A stretch of 64,000 nt of DNA from Candidatus Gastranaerophilales bacterium (GTDB lineage: Bacteria; Cyanobacteriota; Vampirovibrionia; Gastranaerophilales; Gastranaerophilaceae), in assembly GCA_028693235.1 (NCBI GenBank), contig JAQUVW010000001.1, positions 220,516 through 284,515 on the forward strand. Direction: 5' to 3'. The notes beneath the pieces were generated by a model. It ran no database searches. It saw only the letters and a list, made by a program, of their open reading frames with translations, and was not told the origin of the DNA. Below, in pieces: positions 46,475 to 55,202 of this stretch (position 1 is the stretch's first letter; each line of letters opens with the position of its first letter). The translations under genes and the position numbers were made by a program.

Positions 46475-47056
46475 CTAGTTAAATGAATTGATTTTTTCTT
46501 CAAAAACGTTAAGGATAGCCGAGTTGTAATAGTTTGAGGCTTTTGAGAACGGATAAACTTCAGTTTGGAGTTCTTTTTTGATGGAAGCAATAGTTTTTTG
46601 TATTTGAGAGCGTCCGATGCAGTCGATTTTAGTTGCAACGACAATATAAGGAAGTTCGTTGTATTTAATCCATTCAGACATTTGGTGGTCGTTTTTTTGA
46701 ACGGGATGTCTGGCGTCAATAAATTGAACTAACGCAACGAGTTCTTTTCTTTGGAGAAGATATTCTTCAATGTTTCGTTGCCAATCGTCTTGCATTTTTT
46801 TTGATACTTGAGCGAAGCCATATCCGGGTAAATCGGCGATGATGAATTTTTCATTAATATCAAATAGATTAATAAGTCTGGTTTTTCCAGGCTTGTTGCT
46901 TGTTTTAGCGAGCCCTTTTCTGTTGACAAGATTATTTATAAAAGAAGATTTCCCAACGTTAGAGCGTCCGATGAGAGCAAACTCAGGAAGCTTTAAATCA
47001 GGGCATTCTTTGATAGAAGGAGCACTAGTTATAAATTTTGCGTTGTTGATTTTCAT
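46475..47056 (-). CDS. engB: Ribosome biogenesis GTPase YsxC/EngB
   Basis: 193 residues with a complete GTPase set: G1 GRSNVGKSSF, G2 GKTRLI, G3 DLPGYGFA, G4 ATKID, and the EngB-typical ARHPVQKNDHQM. Needed for 50S assembly. The C-terminus is within the normal length. Confidence 0.95.
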   Translation of the reverse strand: MKINNAKFITSAPSIKECPDLKLPEFALIGRSNVGKSSFINNLVNRKGLAKTSNKPGKTRLINLFDINEKFIIADLPGYGFAQVSKKMQDDWQRNIEEYLLQRKELVALVQFIDARHPVQKNDHQMSEWIKYNELPYIVVATKIDCIGRSQIQKTIASIKKELQTEVYPFSKASNYYNSAILNVFEEKINSFN

Positions 47057-47198
47057 CGAAAAATTTCTTTTTGTATAAAACGTTAGATAATAGTCGGTAG
47101 ACTTTTTCGTTGTTATAAACAGTCAATTGAGCCTCATTTTCTTGAACATCTAGTTTCATCGGGAGCTTTCTTGAAAAAATGTTGGTTTCGACATGCAT
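47025..47198 (-). CDS. Possible 57-residue protein overlapping engB
   Basis: ATG at 47198 has AGGA about ten bases upstream; the frame runs to 47025 and overlaps engB by 32 bases. The peptide (MHVETNIFSRKLPMKL start, KKKFFDENQQRKIYN end) has normal composition. A longer frame from GTG 47273 has no SD. Real status uncertain. Confidence 0.45.
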   Translation of the reverse strand: MHVETNIFSRKLPMKLDVQENEAQLTVYNNEKVYRLLSNVLYKKKFFDENQQRKIYN

Positions 47199-47432
47199 AA
47201 CACGTATAATCCTTTTGTGAATTATACTTAGTGGGCTAGATAAAAAAGTTTCGAACGTTTTAAAAATATTCACAAGTTAATAATAGCAGAAGCGGAAAGA
47301 TTTTCCAACATAGCATTAAAAATTATTACCGATTGTAATTGTTTGAGTAACTGTTAATTGATGTATTTGGAGTGCAAAGATTTCTCAGAGAAATTGTCCG
47401 AACAAAGCTAAAAATATCAGTCATTGTGTTTG

Positions 47433-47461
47433 CAAAATAAAAGCCGGCATGTTAGCCGGCT
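47433..47461 (-). terminator. Terminator downstream of the coiled-coil gene
   Basis: Perfect 7-bp GC stem AGCCGGC (47442-47448) with GCCGGCT (47455-47461), followed on the minus strand by TTTTATTTT. Confidence 0.9.
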
Positions 47462-47485
47462 GAATAAACCTTTTCCTTTTCCTCA

Positions 47486-47806
47486 TTATAAGAACAATGA
47501 ATATCCAAAATCTTTTTTGATATTATTGTCTAAAAGCTTTTGTTGAGATTCAAGATTTGAAGAAATAGCTTTAGCGACTGTTTCAAGTTTTTTTTGTTGC
47601 ATATCCAAAGCGTTGTCTTCTTGTTGAAGTAGCAATAATTTCACTTTAGAATCTTCATTTGAGTACCAGTCTTTAGTGCCCATCAAAGCAGATTCTTGGT
47701 CAGTCAATCTGTTTCTTTTTTCGGTAATTCTCATCAAGTCAGCGTTAACATTAGTTTGTTGTAAAGTTAAAGTAATAACGCTTAAATGTGCACCAGCTAC
47801 TGCCAT
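47486..47806 (-). CDS. Small coiled-coil protein of unknown function
   Basis: 106 residues. The N-terminal MAVAGAHLSVITLTLQQTNVNADLMRITEKRNRL is amphipathic, then two heptad-like stretches and a C-terminal GYSLFL. No signal peptide. ATG 47806 after AGAGAGA; the TTG at 47824 is less likely. Own terminator, so monocistronic. Family not named. Confidence 0.65.
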   Translation of the reverse strand: MAVAGAHLSVITLTLQQTNVNADLMRITEKRNRLTDQESALMGTKDWYSNEDSKVKLLLLQQEDNALDMQQKKLETVAKAISSNLESQQKLLDNNIKKDFGYSLFL

Positions 47807-47919
47807 ATTATATCTCTCTTTCAATCTCTGATTTGTAAATCTCTCGTACTTATATAAAAACAGAGTTGAGTAGATAATTGATATATATGGAGTATATACT
47901 TTACATTTGTTTACAAAGG

Positions 47920-49695
47920 TTATTTTTTATGTTTAAGTATTGAATTTATTCGTTGTGTAGCGTATGTCGAATATTCGTTTTGCTCTTTGTTTAATGCTGT
48001 AAATTTTTTGTAAGCAGCAAGAGCTGATTGAAAACTTTCTGTTGCATCATAGGCATTTCCAAGTGAATAATAAGCTAGGGCGTAGTTTGGATTTAGCTTT
48101 AATGTTGTTTTAAAATCGTTGATAGCTAAGATATTTTTATTTTGAGCAACGTAAACCAAGCCCCTGTAATAGTAGGCATCTCCTGTTGATGGAGCAAGAG
48201 CAATAACTTTGTTTAATAGATTTAGAGCATCTTTGTAGTTTTGGGTGTCAAAAGCGTAAAAGGCTTTTTCTTGAAGGGTGTTAACTTCTTGATCGACAAT
48301 AAATTTGTTCAATTTTTTAATTTTTTGATTGTCAGGTGCTATTTTTAATGCTTTTTGAATATATGGTTTAGCTTTAGAATAATCTTCTTTGTTTACATAT
48401 AAGAAAGCGAAGTAGTAGAGAGTGTCTGGATTGTTTTCGTCCATAGAAAGAGCTTGATTTAAGTATTTTAGGGCTTCTTGTGTGTTGTTAAGATATTGGT
48501 AGCAAGAGGCAATTCCTAGTGTTATATCGATAGTTCTAGGTGAAATAGCTTCGTAGACTGAAATAGCATCTTCATATAGCCCGTTTTTGATTAGCTCAAG
48601 AGCTTCGTTAAGCGGGTCATCGGCAGTTAGTGCAATCATCTTGTTGTATTTTTTTCTGATTACAGGGTCATCTTGAGGAAGAATTTTTTGAGCAGCTGCG
48701 ATTGAGTCTTTAGCTGATTGTTTGTCTCCTTTTGTGTTATAAAGTTCAGAAAGCTCGATGTAAGAGTCGGCACTATTCGGGTTTATGAGTAATGCTGATT
48801 TATAATATTCAATCGAGTCATCAATTTGTTTGTTGTTTTTAAGCAATTGAGCGACTTTAATGTAGCCGTCGACAGCTAGAGGGGTGTCTTTGTATTCAGG
48901 ATAAATTGAGTCGACGATTTCTTTTTGCGGACTTGCCGTTTTTAAAGTTTGATATAAAGCTATTTTTATATTTTCGTTTTTTGGGTCATTTTTAATGAGC
49001 ATTTTGTATTCTGCTTGAGCCTCCGGCATTCTGTTTAAGGAGGCAAGACATTCAGCTTTTTTCAATCGTACCGAATTGTTAAGCGGAGTTGAGAGCAAAA
49101 CAGTGTTGTAAAAAGGTAAAGCCTTATCGTAAGCATTTGTCAATGTGTATAAATCAGCGACTTCCAGTCTTATAGTTTTGTTAGATGGAGCTAAATTCAG
49201 AGCTTTTTGATAAGAAGATAGGGCATCTTCATATTTGCCTTCAAGCTTGTAGATAGAACCAAGAGTGGCATTGAGGATGGGGGAATTAGGCTTATTGGTA
49301 AGTTTAGATTTAAAAATATTTTCTAAAGTTGCAAGCATTTCAGGGTTATTTTTTGACATAGAAATGACTTGTTTGTATTGTTGAATTGCGTCAGATTGGT
49401 TGTAGTTACGTTCGTATGCTTGAGCTAATTTCAAAGCCAAAGCCGAATCATTAGGGCTTTTTTTAAGCATATTTTGAAGTAATATAATCTCTTGACTATA
49501 ATCAGGCTCAATAAGGGATTCTCCGATGGATGATGAGGATTGATAAGTTTGAAGAAAAGGATTAGTATTGTTTGAAGGAGTATCTTCACCAAAGGTATTT
49601 ATAATTTGATTAGTTTCAGCAATTGAAGTTCCGCAGTTTAATGCAGAAATAATAAGAGCTGTGAGTAATAAATTGCCGAAAGATTTTTTACGCAT
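47920..49695 (-). CDS. Secreted or periplasmic TPR-repeat protein
   Basis: 591 residues: signal peptide (FGNLLLTALIISALNCGTSIA; the Cys sits within it, so a lipoprotein is uncertain), then about 14 TPR units from residue 60 to the end (for example ALSSYQKALNLAPSNKTIRL, ALKYLNQALSMDENNPDTLYYFAF). Scaffold for protein contacts. It lies downstream of the TpsA gene on the same strand but behind a terminator, so a functional link to two-partner secretion is unproven. Confidence 0.85.
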   Translation of the reverse strand: MRKKSFGNLLLTALIISALNCGTSIAETNQIINTFGEDTPSNNTNPFLQTYQSSSSIGESLIEPDYSQEIILLQNMLKKSPNDSALALKLAQAYERNYNQSDAIQQYKQVISMSKNNPEMLATLENIFKSKLTNKPNSPILNATLGSIYKLEGKYEDALSSYQKALNLAPSNKTIRLEVADLYTLTNAYDKALPFYNTVLLSTPLNNSVRLKKAECLASLNRMPEAQAEYKMLIKNDPKNENIKIALYQTLKTASPQKEIVDSIYPEYKDTPLAVDGYIKVAQLLKNNKQIDDSIEYYKSALLINPNSADSYIELSELYNTKGDKQSAKDSIAAAQKILPQDDPVIRKKYNKMIALTADDPLNEALELIKNGLYEDAISVYEAISPRTIDITLGIASCYQYLNNTQEALKYLNQALSMDENNPDTLYYFAFLYVNKEDYSKAKPYIQKALKIAPDNQKIKKLNKFIVDQEVNTLQEKAFYAFDTQNYKDALNLLNKVIALAPSTGDAYYYRGLVYVAQNKNILAINDFKTTLKLNPNYALAYYSLGNAYDATESFQSALAAYKKFTALNKEQNEYSTYATQRINSILKHKK

Positions 49696-49780
49696 ATAAT
49701 AATCCTTTTAAAAGTAAGATATTCCAATAAAATTATACTACATTGTTTGAAAATTCAAAAGCAATAAAAGGAATATACGC

Positions 49781-49820
49781 AACAAAAAAGGTGAAAGCAT
49801 ATAGCAATCACCTTTTTGTT
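49781..49820 (-). terminator. Terminator of the TpsA gene
   Basis: 13-bp stem AACAAAAAAGGTGA (49781-49794) with TCACCTTTTTGTT (49808-49820), flanked by A/T runs, reading on the minus strand after TpsA. Confidence 0.88.
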
Positions 49821-49834
49821 TATAAAGAAATTAA

Positions 49835-52687
49835 TTATTTCTTTTGGTTATCTTCGTCATCGACGATTTCAATTTGACTAGCAGCTGCGAATACATCTAA
49901 AAGATTTGTTCTGTTGTCAGCGATAGGAGCCAATTTGCTTGCTTGTTCAGCTTGAAGAGGAAGTTTGTTAAGTTGTTGAGCTTCGTTCAATGCTGTAGAG
50001 TCGATGGTTGGGTTTTCTTGGTAAGCAGGATCCGGATCAGGATCTGGGTCAGCCGGTTTAGGAACAGGTCTGTTGTTTACTAAGAGGATTTTTTCTTCGC
50101 CAGCGTTGCCGTATTCAATGTGGTGTCTTTGGTTGAATTTGCCGTCTTCAGTTGGAACGAATGAACCTGTAAGTTCGTAATCTGCAGTAGAAGTGAATGT
50201 TCCGCCAGCTTCCATATATGATCTTGGGTTGCCTTGTTCATCTACAGGACCTTCTGAAGTGTAAGGTAGACCTGCGATAACTGCTTTAGAGTCGATAGTC
50301 AAGTCGTTTTTAGCGATTGCACTTGATACAGAAAGAGTTCCTGCAGTTTTTAAGGTTACATCATTACCACCTTTAGCAACTACGCCCAATTGTCTGTTGT
50401 CTGCGTTTGTCAAGGTGACGTTAACGTCGTGACCAGCGTCGAAGTTAGCTTGAATACCTTTGATATCTAATGTTTTTGGAGTTGTGATATCTTGAGCAGC
50501 TTTGACTTTTAAAGTTTTAGCTGAGATAGCAGTGTCGTTGAATTGGACAGAGCTGTTAGTTGAAGTGATAGCAGCTGTTTCGCCTGCTGTGATATCTATT
50601 TTGTTTACGTTGAAGTTACCTGATTTAGTAAGTTCTACGTTTTTCGCTGCTGTGAAAGTTGTTCTGTTACCAGCGATTAGGTTGTCCAGTGTGTTCATTT
50701 TAATGCTTGCGGCAGCTGATTTGATGTTTACGTTGTTATTAGCTGTCAAAGTAGAGTTTGTAATGTCTGAAGTGTTGATATCATTGACTGCTGTAACGTT
50801 TACGTTGTTGCCTGATACTTTAGAGTTGTTGTTGATAGCAATAGAGCCACCGGTTAAAGATGTGTTGTTGTTTGATTTAATAGTGGAGTTATTTACTGCT
50901 AAAGTTGAATTTTTATCTACCAATATGTTGTTAGATGTACTTGAGTATTTACCGCCTGCGATGAAAGCACTATCGGTAGCAGTGATTGTTGAATTTTTAA
51001 CAGTTGCGTTTTGACCTGAAACTGAAACATAACTTCCGTCAATTGCAGAACCAATGATGTCTGTAGTTCCGCCATTTGTTGATTTAGCCATAAGTTGTGC
51101 AGTGTTAGCAGCTTTTATTGTAGCATTGTCTGTTTTAAGAGCTGTTTCAGAGGTTATTCCTACATTTCCTTTGGTTGAAGTAATATTTGAATCAGCAATT
51201 TTGATTGCTTTGTCAGCTGTAATATTTACATCATTTTTGATAGTAGCTTTAGAGTTGTTGCTGATATCAATGTTGTTTTTAGAATAAGCTGTGAAAGTAT
51301 CTGAAATAGCAGTCATTTTGTCTGCAATAACGTTACCTTTAGCGTTGATATCGATTGATTGACCTTTTAGAGTTGCACTTCTCATCCAAACACCATAGTC
51401 ACCGTCAGGAGTTGATGGGTTTTTGATTTTGATAGCTTTTTCAGCGTTGATAGTTGAATCAAGAACTTGAGCAGCTTCTCCGCCTGAAATAGTTACGTTA
51501 GTACCGTTTAAGTTGGTTCCGTTGTTGTTTCCTTTTTGGATAGAAGCAGTGCCTGAAGCTTCAACAACTACGTTACCTTGAGCTTTTACGGTAGAGTCTT
51601 GAAGAACTGTGTCACCGTTTACAGTGCCGAATGTAACGTCGCCAACACCGGCGTATGCACTGTTGCCTGTTGTAGTTACAAAATCACTTGATAAAACAGA
51701 TGTTTTTGTACCTGATAATAATGCGATTTTGCCAACGCCTGCGTTTGCAGCAGCTGAATCTTTGTTAGCTGTAGTAAAAGTTGAGTCTTCAACGACGATT
51801 TTTCCGTTAGCAGTTAAGAAGATACTTCCGTCTTCACCTCTTACAGCTTTAGTAGCTTTTAAAGAAGCACCTTTAGCGAAGATACCACTAGCAGCACCGG
51901 TTGAAGCGTTTCTAATGTCGATACCGCCACCTTCAATCGCACCGTTAAGAATGATTTGGCTGTTGTCGGTAGTAGTTGCAACATTGTTGTCAGTAAGGTT
52001 GTAAGTTGCACCGCAGTTGTAATAGTTAAAGTTTACACCGTCGCCAGTAACAAGTCTTACTTTACCGTAAGTTTGTCCGTCTGAGTTTGGAATGTTAGAT
52101 GTTTTAATCATAGAGCCTTTTAAAGCAGTGATGTTTGAAGCAGCCATATTGACGCCTTTAGCACCGATGATTGTAGCACCTGAATCAATTGTTATGTTAC
52201 CAGAGTTAGAACCTTTTGTAAGTTCTAATCTTTTCATTTCGTTGTCATATTTTCCGTCAAATGATGAAACTGTGAAAGAGTTCAAATTTACAGATGAACC
52301 GTTACCGAAGAAAGCACCGTTAGGGTTCAATAAAAGAACTTTACCGGTATCAGCACCGATACCATCGTTTGTGATTTGACCATAAATATATGACATACCG
52401 CCTGAAGCTTTTACTAAGTTCAAAGCAGTTTGGTTATGGTCATTAAATCTGAAATTAACGCCAGCATTGCTACCTACGTTAAATGAATTCCAGTCAGCGG
52501 TAGTTGTTCCGCCTTGACCGCCAGTCAAGCTAACGTTCATATTGTTGCCTGATGTTGTGACTTTACCGTTTTCGATGGAGCCTAAACTAGGTAGGACATT
52601 AGCACCGATATCGGCCATAGCCATCGAACCAAGACAACTGTAAACGATTAAGCTTGCAGCTAAAATCTTACTTGTTTTTTTTCTCAT
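49835..52687 (-). CDS. TpsA-type exoprotein with filamentous-haemagglutinin N-terminal domain
   Basis: 950 residues: signal peptide ending SMAMA, then the TPS secretion domain (ASGGMSYIYGQITNDG, LLLNPNGAFFGNGSSVN) needed for recognition by TpsB. The rest is a Ser/Thr/Asn-rich beta-helix (repeated short strands such as DSTINAEKAIKI and NNNVNIKSAAA) to about 870, then a Pro/Asp linker (DPDPDPDPA) and a short acidic helical tail. It is a secreted or surface adhesin-like fibre. Divergent from TpsB. Confidence 0.9.
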   Translation of the reverse strand: MRKKTSKILAASLIVYSCLGSMAMADIGANVLPSLGSIENGKVTTSGNNMNVSLTGGQGGTTTADWNSFNVGSNAGVNFRFNDHNQTALNLVKASGGMSYIYGQITNDGIGADTGKVLLLNPNGAFFGNGSSVNLNSFTVSSFDGKYDNEMKRLELTKGSNSGNITIDSGATIIGAKGVNMAASNITALKGSMIKTSNIPNSDGQTYGKVRLVTGDGVNFNYYNCGATYNLTDNNVATTTDNSQIILNGAIEGGGIDIRNASTGAASGIFAKGASLKATKAVRGEDGSIFLTANGKIVVEDSTFTTANKDSAAANAGVGKIALLSGTKTSVLSSDFVTTTGNSAYAGVGDVTFGTVNGDTVLQDSTVKAQGNVVVEASGTASIQKGNNNGTNLNGTNVTISGGEAAQVLDSTINAEKAIKIKNPSTPDGDYGVWMRSATLKGQSIDINAKGNVIADKMTAISDTFTAYSKNNIDISNNSKATIKNDVNITADKAIKIADSNITSTKGNVGITSETALKTDNATIKAANTAQLMAKSTNGGTTDIIGSAIDGSYVSVSGQNATVKNSTITATDSAFIAGGKYSSTSNNILVDKNSTLAVNNSTIKSNNNTSLTGGSIAINNNSKVSGNNVNVTAVNDINTSDITNSTLTANNNVNIKSAAASIKMNTLDNLIAGNRTTFTAAKNVELTKSGNFNVNKIDITAGETAAITSTNSSVQFNDTAISAKTLKVKAAQDITTPKTLDIKGIQANFDAGHDVNVTLTNADNRQLGVVAKGGNDVTLKTAGTLSVSSAIAKNDLTIDSKAVIAGLPYTSEGPVDEQGNPRSYMEAGGTFTSTADYELTGSFVPTEDGKFNQRHHIEYGNAGEEKILLVNNRPVPKPADPDPDPDPAYQENPTIDSTALNEAQQLNKLPLQAEQASKLAPIADNRTNLLDVFAAASQIEIVDDEDNQKK

Positions 52688-53041
52688 AGATAATTCCTTC
52701 TATATTGTTCGACTAATATGTGTATATTAATTTGAAAACTCATCAAAATAAAAATTGCTACAAAAAACAGGCATGTAATCTAAATATATCTTTAAAAAAG
52801 AAATTGATATGGCGATAAAACCTTGTAGATGTTGCGTTTAGGGCTTTTTGTATCGTTTGTATAAGTTCAATTGTTTTTTAAGTTTTGTAACTTCTTAAGA
52901 AAAAAATCCTCTATTATTAGCAAGTCTTAACATGTTGGCATATTCTAATATTTAGATTATGATTAAATAATCAATACGATAGTTTGAGTATTTAATGTTA
53001 GATATATAATATATTTAATAATAAATAACCACGTATAGAGA
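52688..53041. other. Intergenic region between divergent TpsA and TpsB genes
   Basis: 354 very A+T-rich bases. TATAAT at 53005-53010 precedes TpsB with only a poor -35 (TTGAG, 15-16 bases away). No clear operator. Probably holds both promoters. Confidence 0.4.
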
Positions 53042-54790
53042 ATGAGAAATAGGAATATAACATTAATGAAAAAGACATTATTAACTCTTAGTGTTGCCAT
53101 GTTTTTGGTTTTGCAATCTTCTGCTGCATTTGCGTTAAACACTTATTCAGCTCCGATGTCAGGATTTGACGCAGGAGTAATTGATAATTCTAACTTTATG
53201 CAACTAAAAGAGACAGAAGCTAAAAAACATATTGAGGCGACTAAAGACCCTGCGGTTGTTGAAGAAGAAGTTCGTAAGAAAATGGAACTTTTGAATTCTG
53301 AGCAGGTTTCTTTTAAATTAAATACAATAACAATAGAAAAAAATACGCAAATTTCGACAAATGAACTTATGAGGCTAGTCGATTTTAAAATAGGCAAAAT
53401 GGTTACAATAAACGATTTGATTATGTCAGCTAATGATATTACTGATTATTACCAATCCCGAGGTTATCTTTCTACGATAGCTTATTTGCCTCCTCAAAAA
53501 GTTCAAAACGGTAATATTACAATTGTTATATTGGAAGGTAAATACGGCAAAGTCGATATAACAGGCAATAAATGGGCGAAAGCTACATATTTGAATAAAA
53601 CATTTTTAAAAGACCAAGGAATTGTTGAGGGAAATGTTTTAAATGTAAATGATATTAAACAATCACTACAAAATGTCAATGGTGTTGGATATATGAAAGC
53701 TAATATCGAAATCCAAGACAATGAGGAAAGTGAAGAATTTTCTGATATTACATTGAATGTCAAAGATAGATTCCCGATAGATGTTGACCTTAGATATGAT
53801 AATCAAGGTAGAGATGTAATCGGCTCACAACGTGGAGTTTTATACGCAGGCTTGTATAATGTTACGGGGCACGGTGACAGATTGTTGGGTACGGGTGTAT
53901 TTTCATCTCGTTCAGTAGGTGCGGGTGCTTTTTATACTATTCCGATAGCTAAAAACGAAACTAAATTGAATTTAGGTTATTCATATTCTCATGTAAAACT
54001 TGGAAAACAATTTAAAGAATTTGATATGACAGGGGATTCAAACAATTATTTTATCGGAGTTTCCAGAAGATTAGCTCAAGGTGATGATTACAGATTATAT
54101 GGTGATGTCACATTTGATATGAGGGATTCTAAATCAAGAATCGGAATTGTTGATTATACTCAAGAATATAAAACCAGAGCACTTAGATTTACGTTGACTG
54201 ATATCAAAGACGATTTTTACGGTAAATGGTTGTTTAACGGTTCAGCAGGAGTTGGTATTCCATTATTGGGTGCTACTAACGGAAGTTCAGATAGGCAATT
54301 TGCAAGTAACAATTTTGTTAAGTTAAATGCGAATGTTGCTCGTATGCAAGTTCTTCCTAAAAATTGTTTAGGCATCTTCCAGTTGAACGGACAATATGCA
54401 AATAGAGCATTGTTTGCATCTGAAAAAATGCAATTTGGTGGTATTTCATCAGTAAGAGGCTTTGATGAAGGTTATTATATCGGTGACTATGGTTTAACAG
54501 CCAGCTTGGAATTCAGAGCACCTGTTCCATATTTGAGGCATGTTCTTCCTGATAAATACAAATTTATAGATGATAGTATTCGATTAGCGGCATTTTATGA
54601 TATTGGTTGGTTAGGTGACAGATTCTCCTCTGATCCTACAAAGACCTTGATGAGTGTCGGACCTGGTGTTGTTCTTAAGTTAACAAAATACTTATCAGGC
54701 AACTTCTATTGGGGTATCCCGATTGCAGGCAAAGATGATGAAGTTAAGTCTTGCAGATTCCACTTCACATTGACATCAAATGTCCTTTAA
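53042..54790 (+). CDS. TpsB (ShlB/FhaC-family) outer-membrane transporter
   Basis: 582 residues: signal peptide (LLTLSVAMFLVLQSSAAFA), two POTRA-like domains (VSFKLNTITIEKNTQISTNELMRL, and NITIVILEGKYGKVDITGNKWA), and a 16-strand barrel from about 250 with the Omp85/TpsB signature SSVRGFDEGYYIGDYG in the loop 6 position. It exports the divergent TpsA partner. Start at ATG 53042 or 53066; both are in frame before the signal. Confidence 0.93.
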   Translation: MRNRNITLMKKTLLTLSVAMFLVLQSSAAFALNTYSAPMSGFDAGVIDNSNFMQLKETEAKKHIEATKDPAVVEEEVRKKMELLNSEQVSFKLNTITIEKNTQISTNELMRLVDFKIGKMVTINDLIMSANDITDYYQSRGYLSTIAYLPPQKVQNGNITIVILEGKYGKVDITGNKWAKATYLNKTFLKDQGIVEGNVLNVNDIKQSLQNVNGVGYMKANIEIQDNEESEEFSDITLNVKDRFPIDVDLRYDNQGRDVIGSQRGVLYAGLYNVTGHGDRLLGTGVFSSRSVGAGAFYTIPIAKNETKLNLGYSYSHVKLGKQFKEFDMTGDSNNYFIGVSRRLAQGDDYRLYGDVTFDMRDSKSRIGIVDYTQEYKTRALRFTLTDIKDDFYGKWLFNGSAGVGIPLLGATNGSSDRQFASNNFVKLNANVARMQVLPKNCLGIFQLNGQYANRALFASEKMQFGGISSVRGFDEGYYIGDYGLTASLEFRAPVPYLRHVLPDKYKFIDDSIRLAAFYDIGWLGDRFSSDPTKTLMSVGPGVVLKLTKYLSGNFYWGIPIAGKDDEVKSCRFHFTLTSNVL

Positions 54791-54819
54791 CTTTTGGATA
54801 GTAGATATTTATACAAATT

Positions 54820-54850
54820 AAAAGAGCCCTCAAAAGAGAGCTCTTTTTTA
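54820..54850. terminator. Bidirectional terminator after TpsB
   Basis: Stem AAAAGAGC (54820-54827) with GCTCTTTT (54840-54847), 12-base loop, T-run; shared with the convergent small secreted gene. Confidence 0.88.
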
Positions 54851-54855
54851 ATTTA

Positions 54856-55143
54856 TTAGAATAATGATTGACCTTCAAAAAGATTTCTAACTCTTTTTTG
54901 TTCATCTTCGTGATTTTTTATGGCTTCATCTTCTTTAATTTCGGATTTTGTTTTTTCAATTTGCTTAAGTTCAATTAATTTGTTGCTTTTTGCTCTGTCT
55001 TTTTTTGAAAAATTGAATTTAAAACTGTCGAAAAGCCCGTATTCATAGTCACTTTCGTACGTGCCGAAAGAGGCAGCATTAGCACTCACTGACAGTGATG
55101 AAAAAAACAAAGATGCAATTAATAAACATTTAAAAATTTTCAT
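54856..55143 (-). CDS. Small secreted protein with acidic/basic helical tail
   Basis: 95 residues from ATG 55143 (upstream TTG 55161 is less likely). A signal peptide (KCLLIASLFFSSLSVSANA) is followed by FGTYESDYEYGLFDSFKF and a Lys/Glu helix. No family. Monocistronic between two terminators. Confidence 0.7.
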   Translation of the reverse strand: MKIFKCLLIASLFFSSLSVSANAASFGTYESDYEYGLFDSFKFNFSKKDRAKSNKLIELKQIEKTKSEIKEDEAIKNHEDEQKRVRNLFEGQSLF

Positions 55144-55161
55144 ATTGATATTATTACACAA

Positions 55162-55192
55162 AAACAGAGGTCAAGATGAATGACCTCTGTTT
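55162..55192 (-). terminator. Terminator of the Pro/Thr/Asp repeat gene
   Basis: Perfect 12-bp stem AAACAGAGGTCA (55162-55173) with TGACCTCTGTTT (55181-55192), seven-base loop, T-rich tail on the minus strand. Confidence 0.9.
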
Positions 55193-55202
55193 GTTGATTT
55201 TA

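Noticed and set aside
50502..52379. Several hydrophobic plus-strand frames opposite the TpsA gene
   Set aside because: Antisense to a well-supported beta-helix gene; Leu/Val richness comes from complementing Asn/Thr codons.
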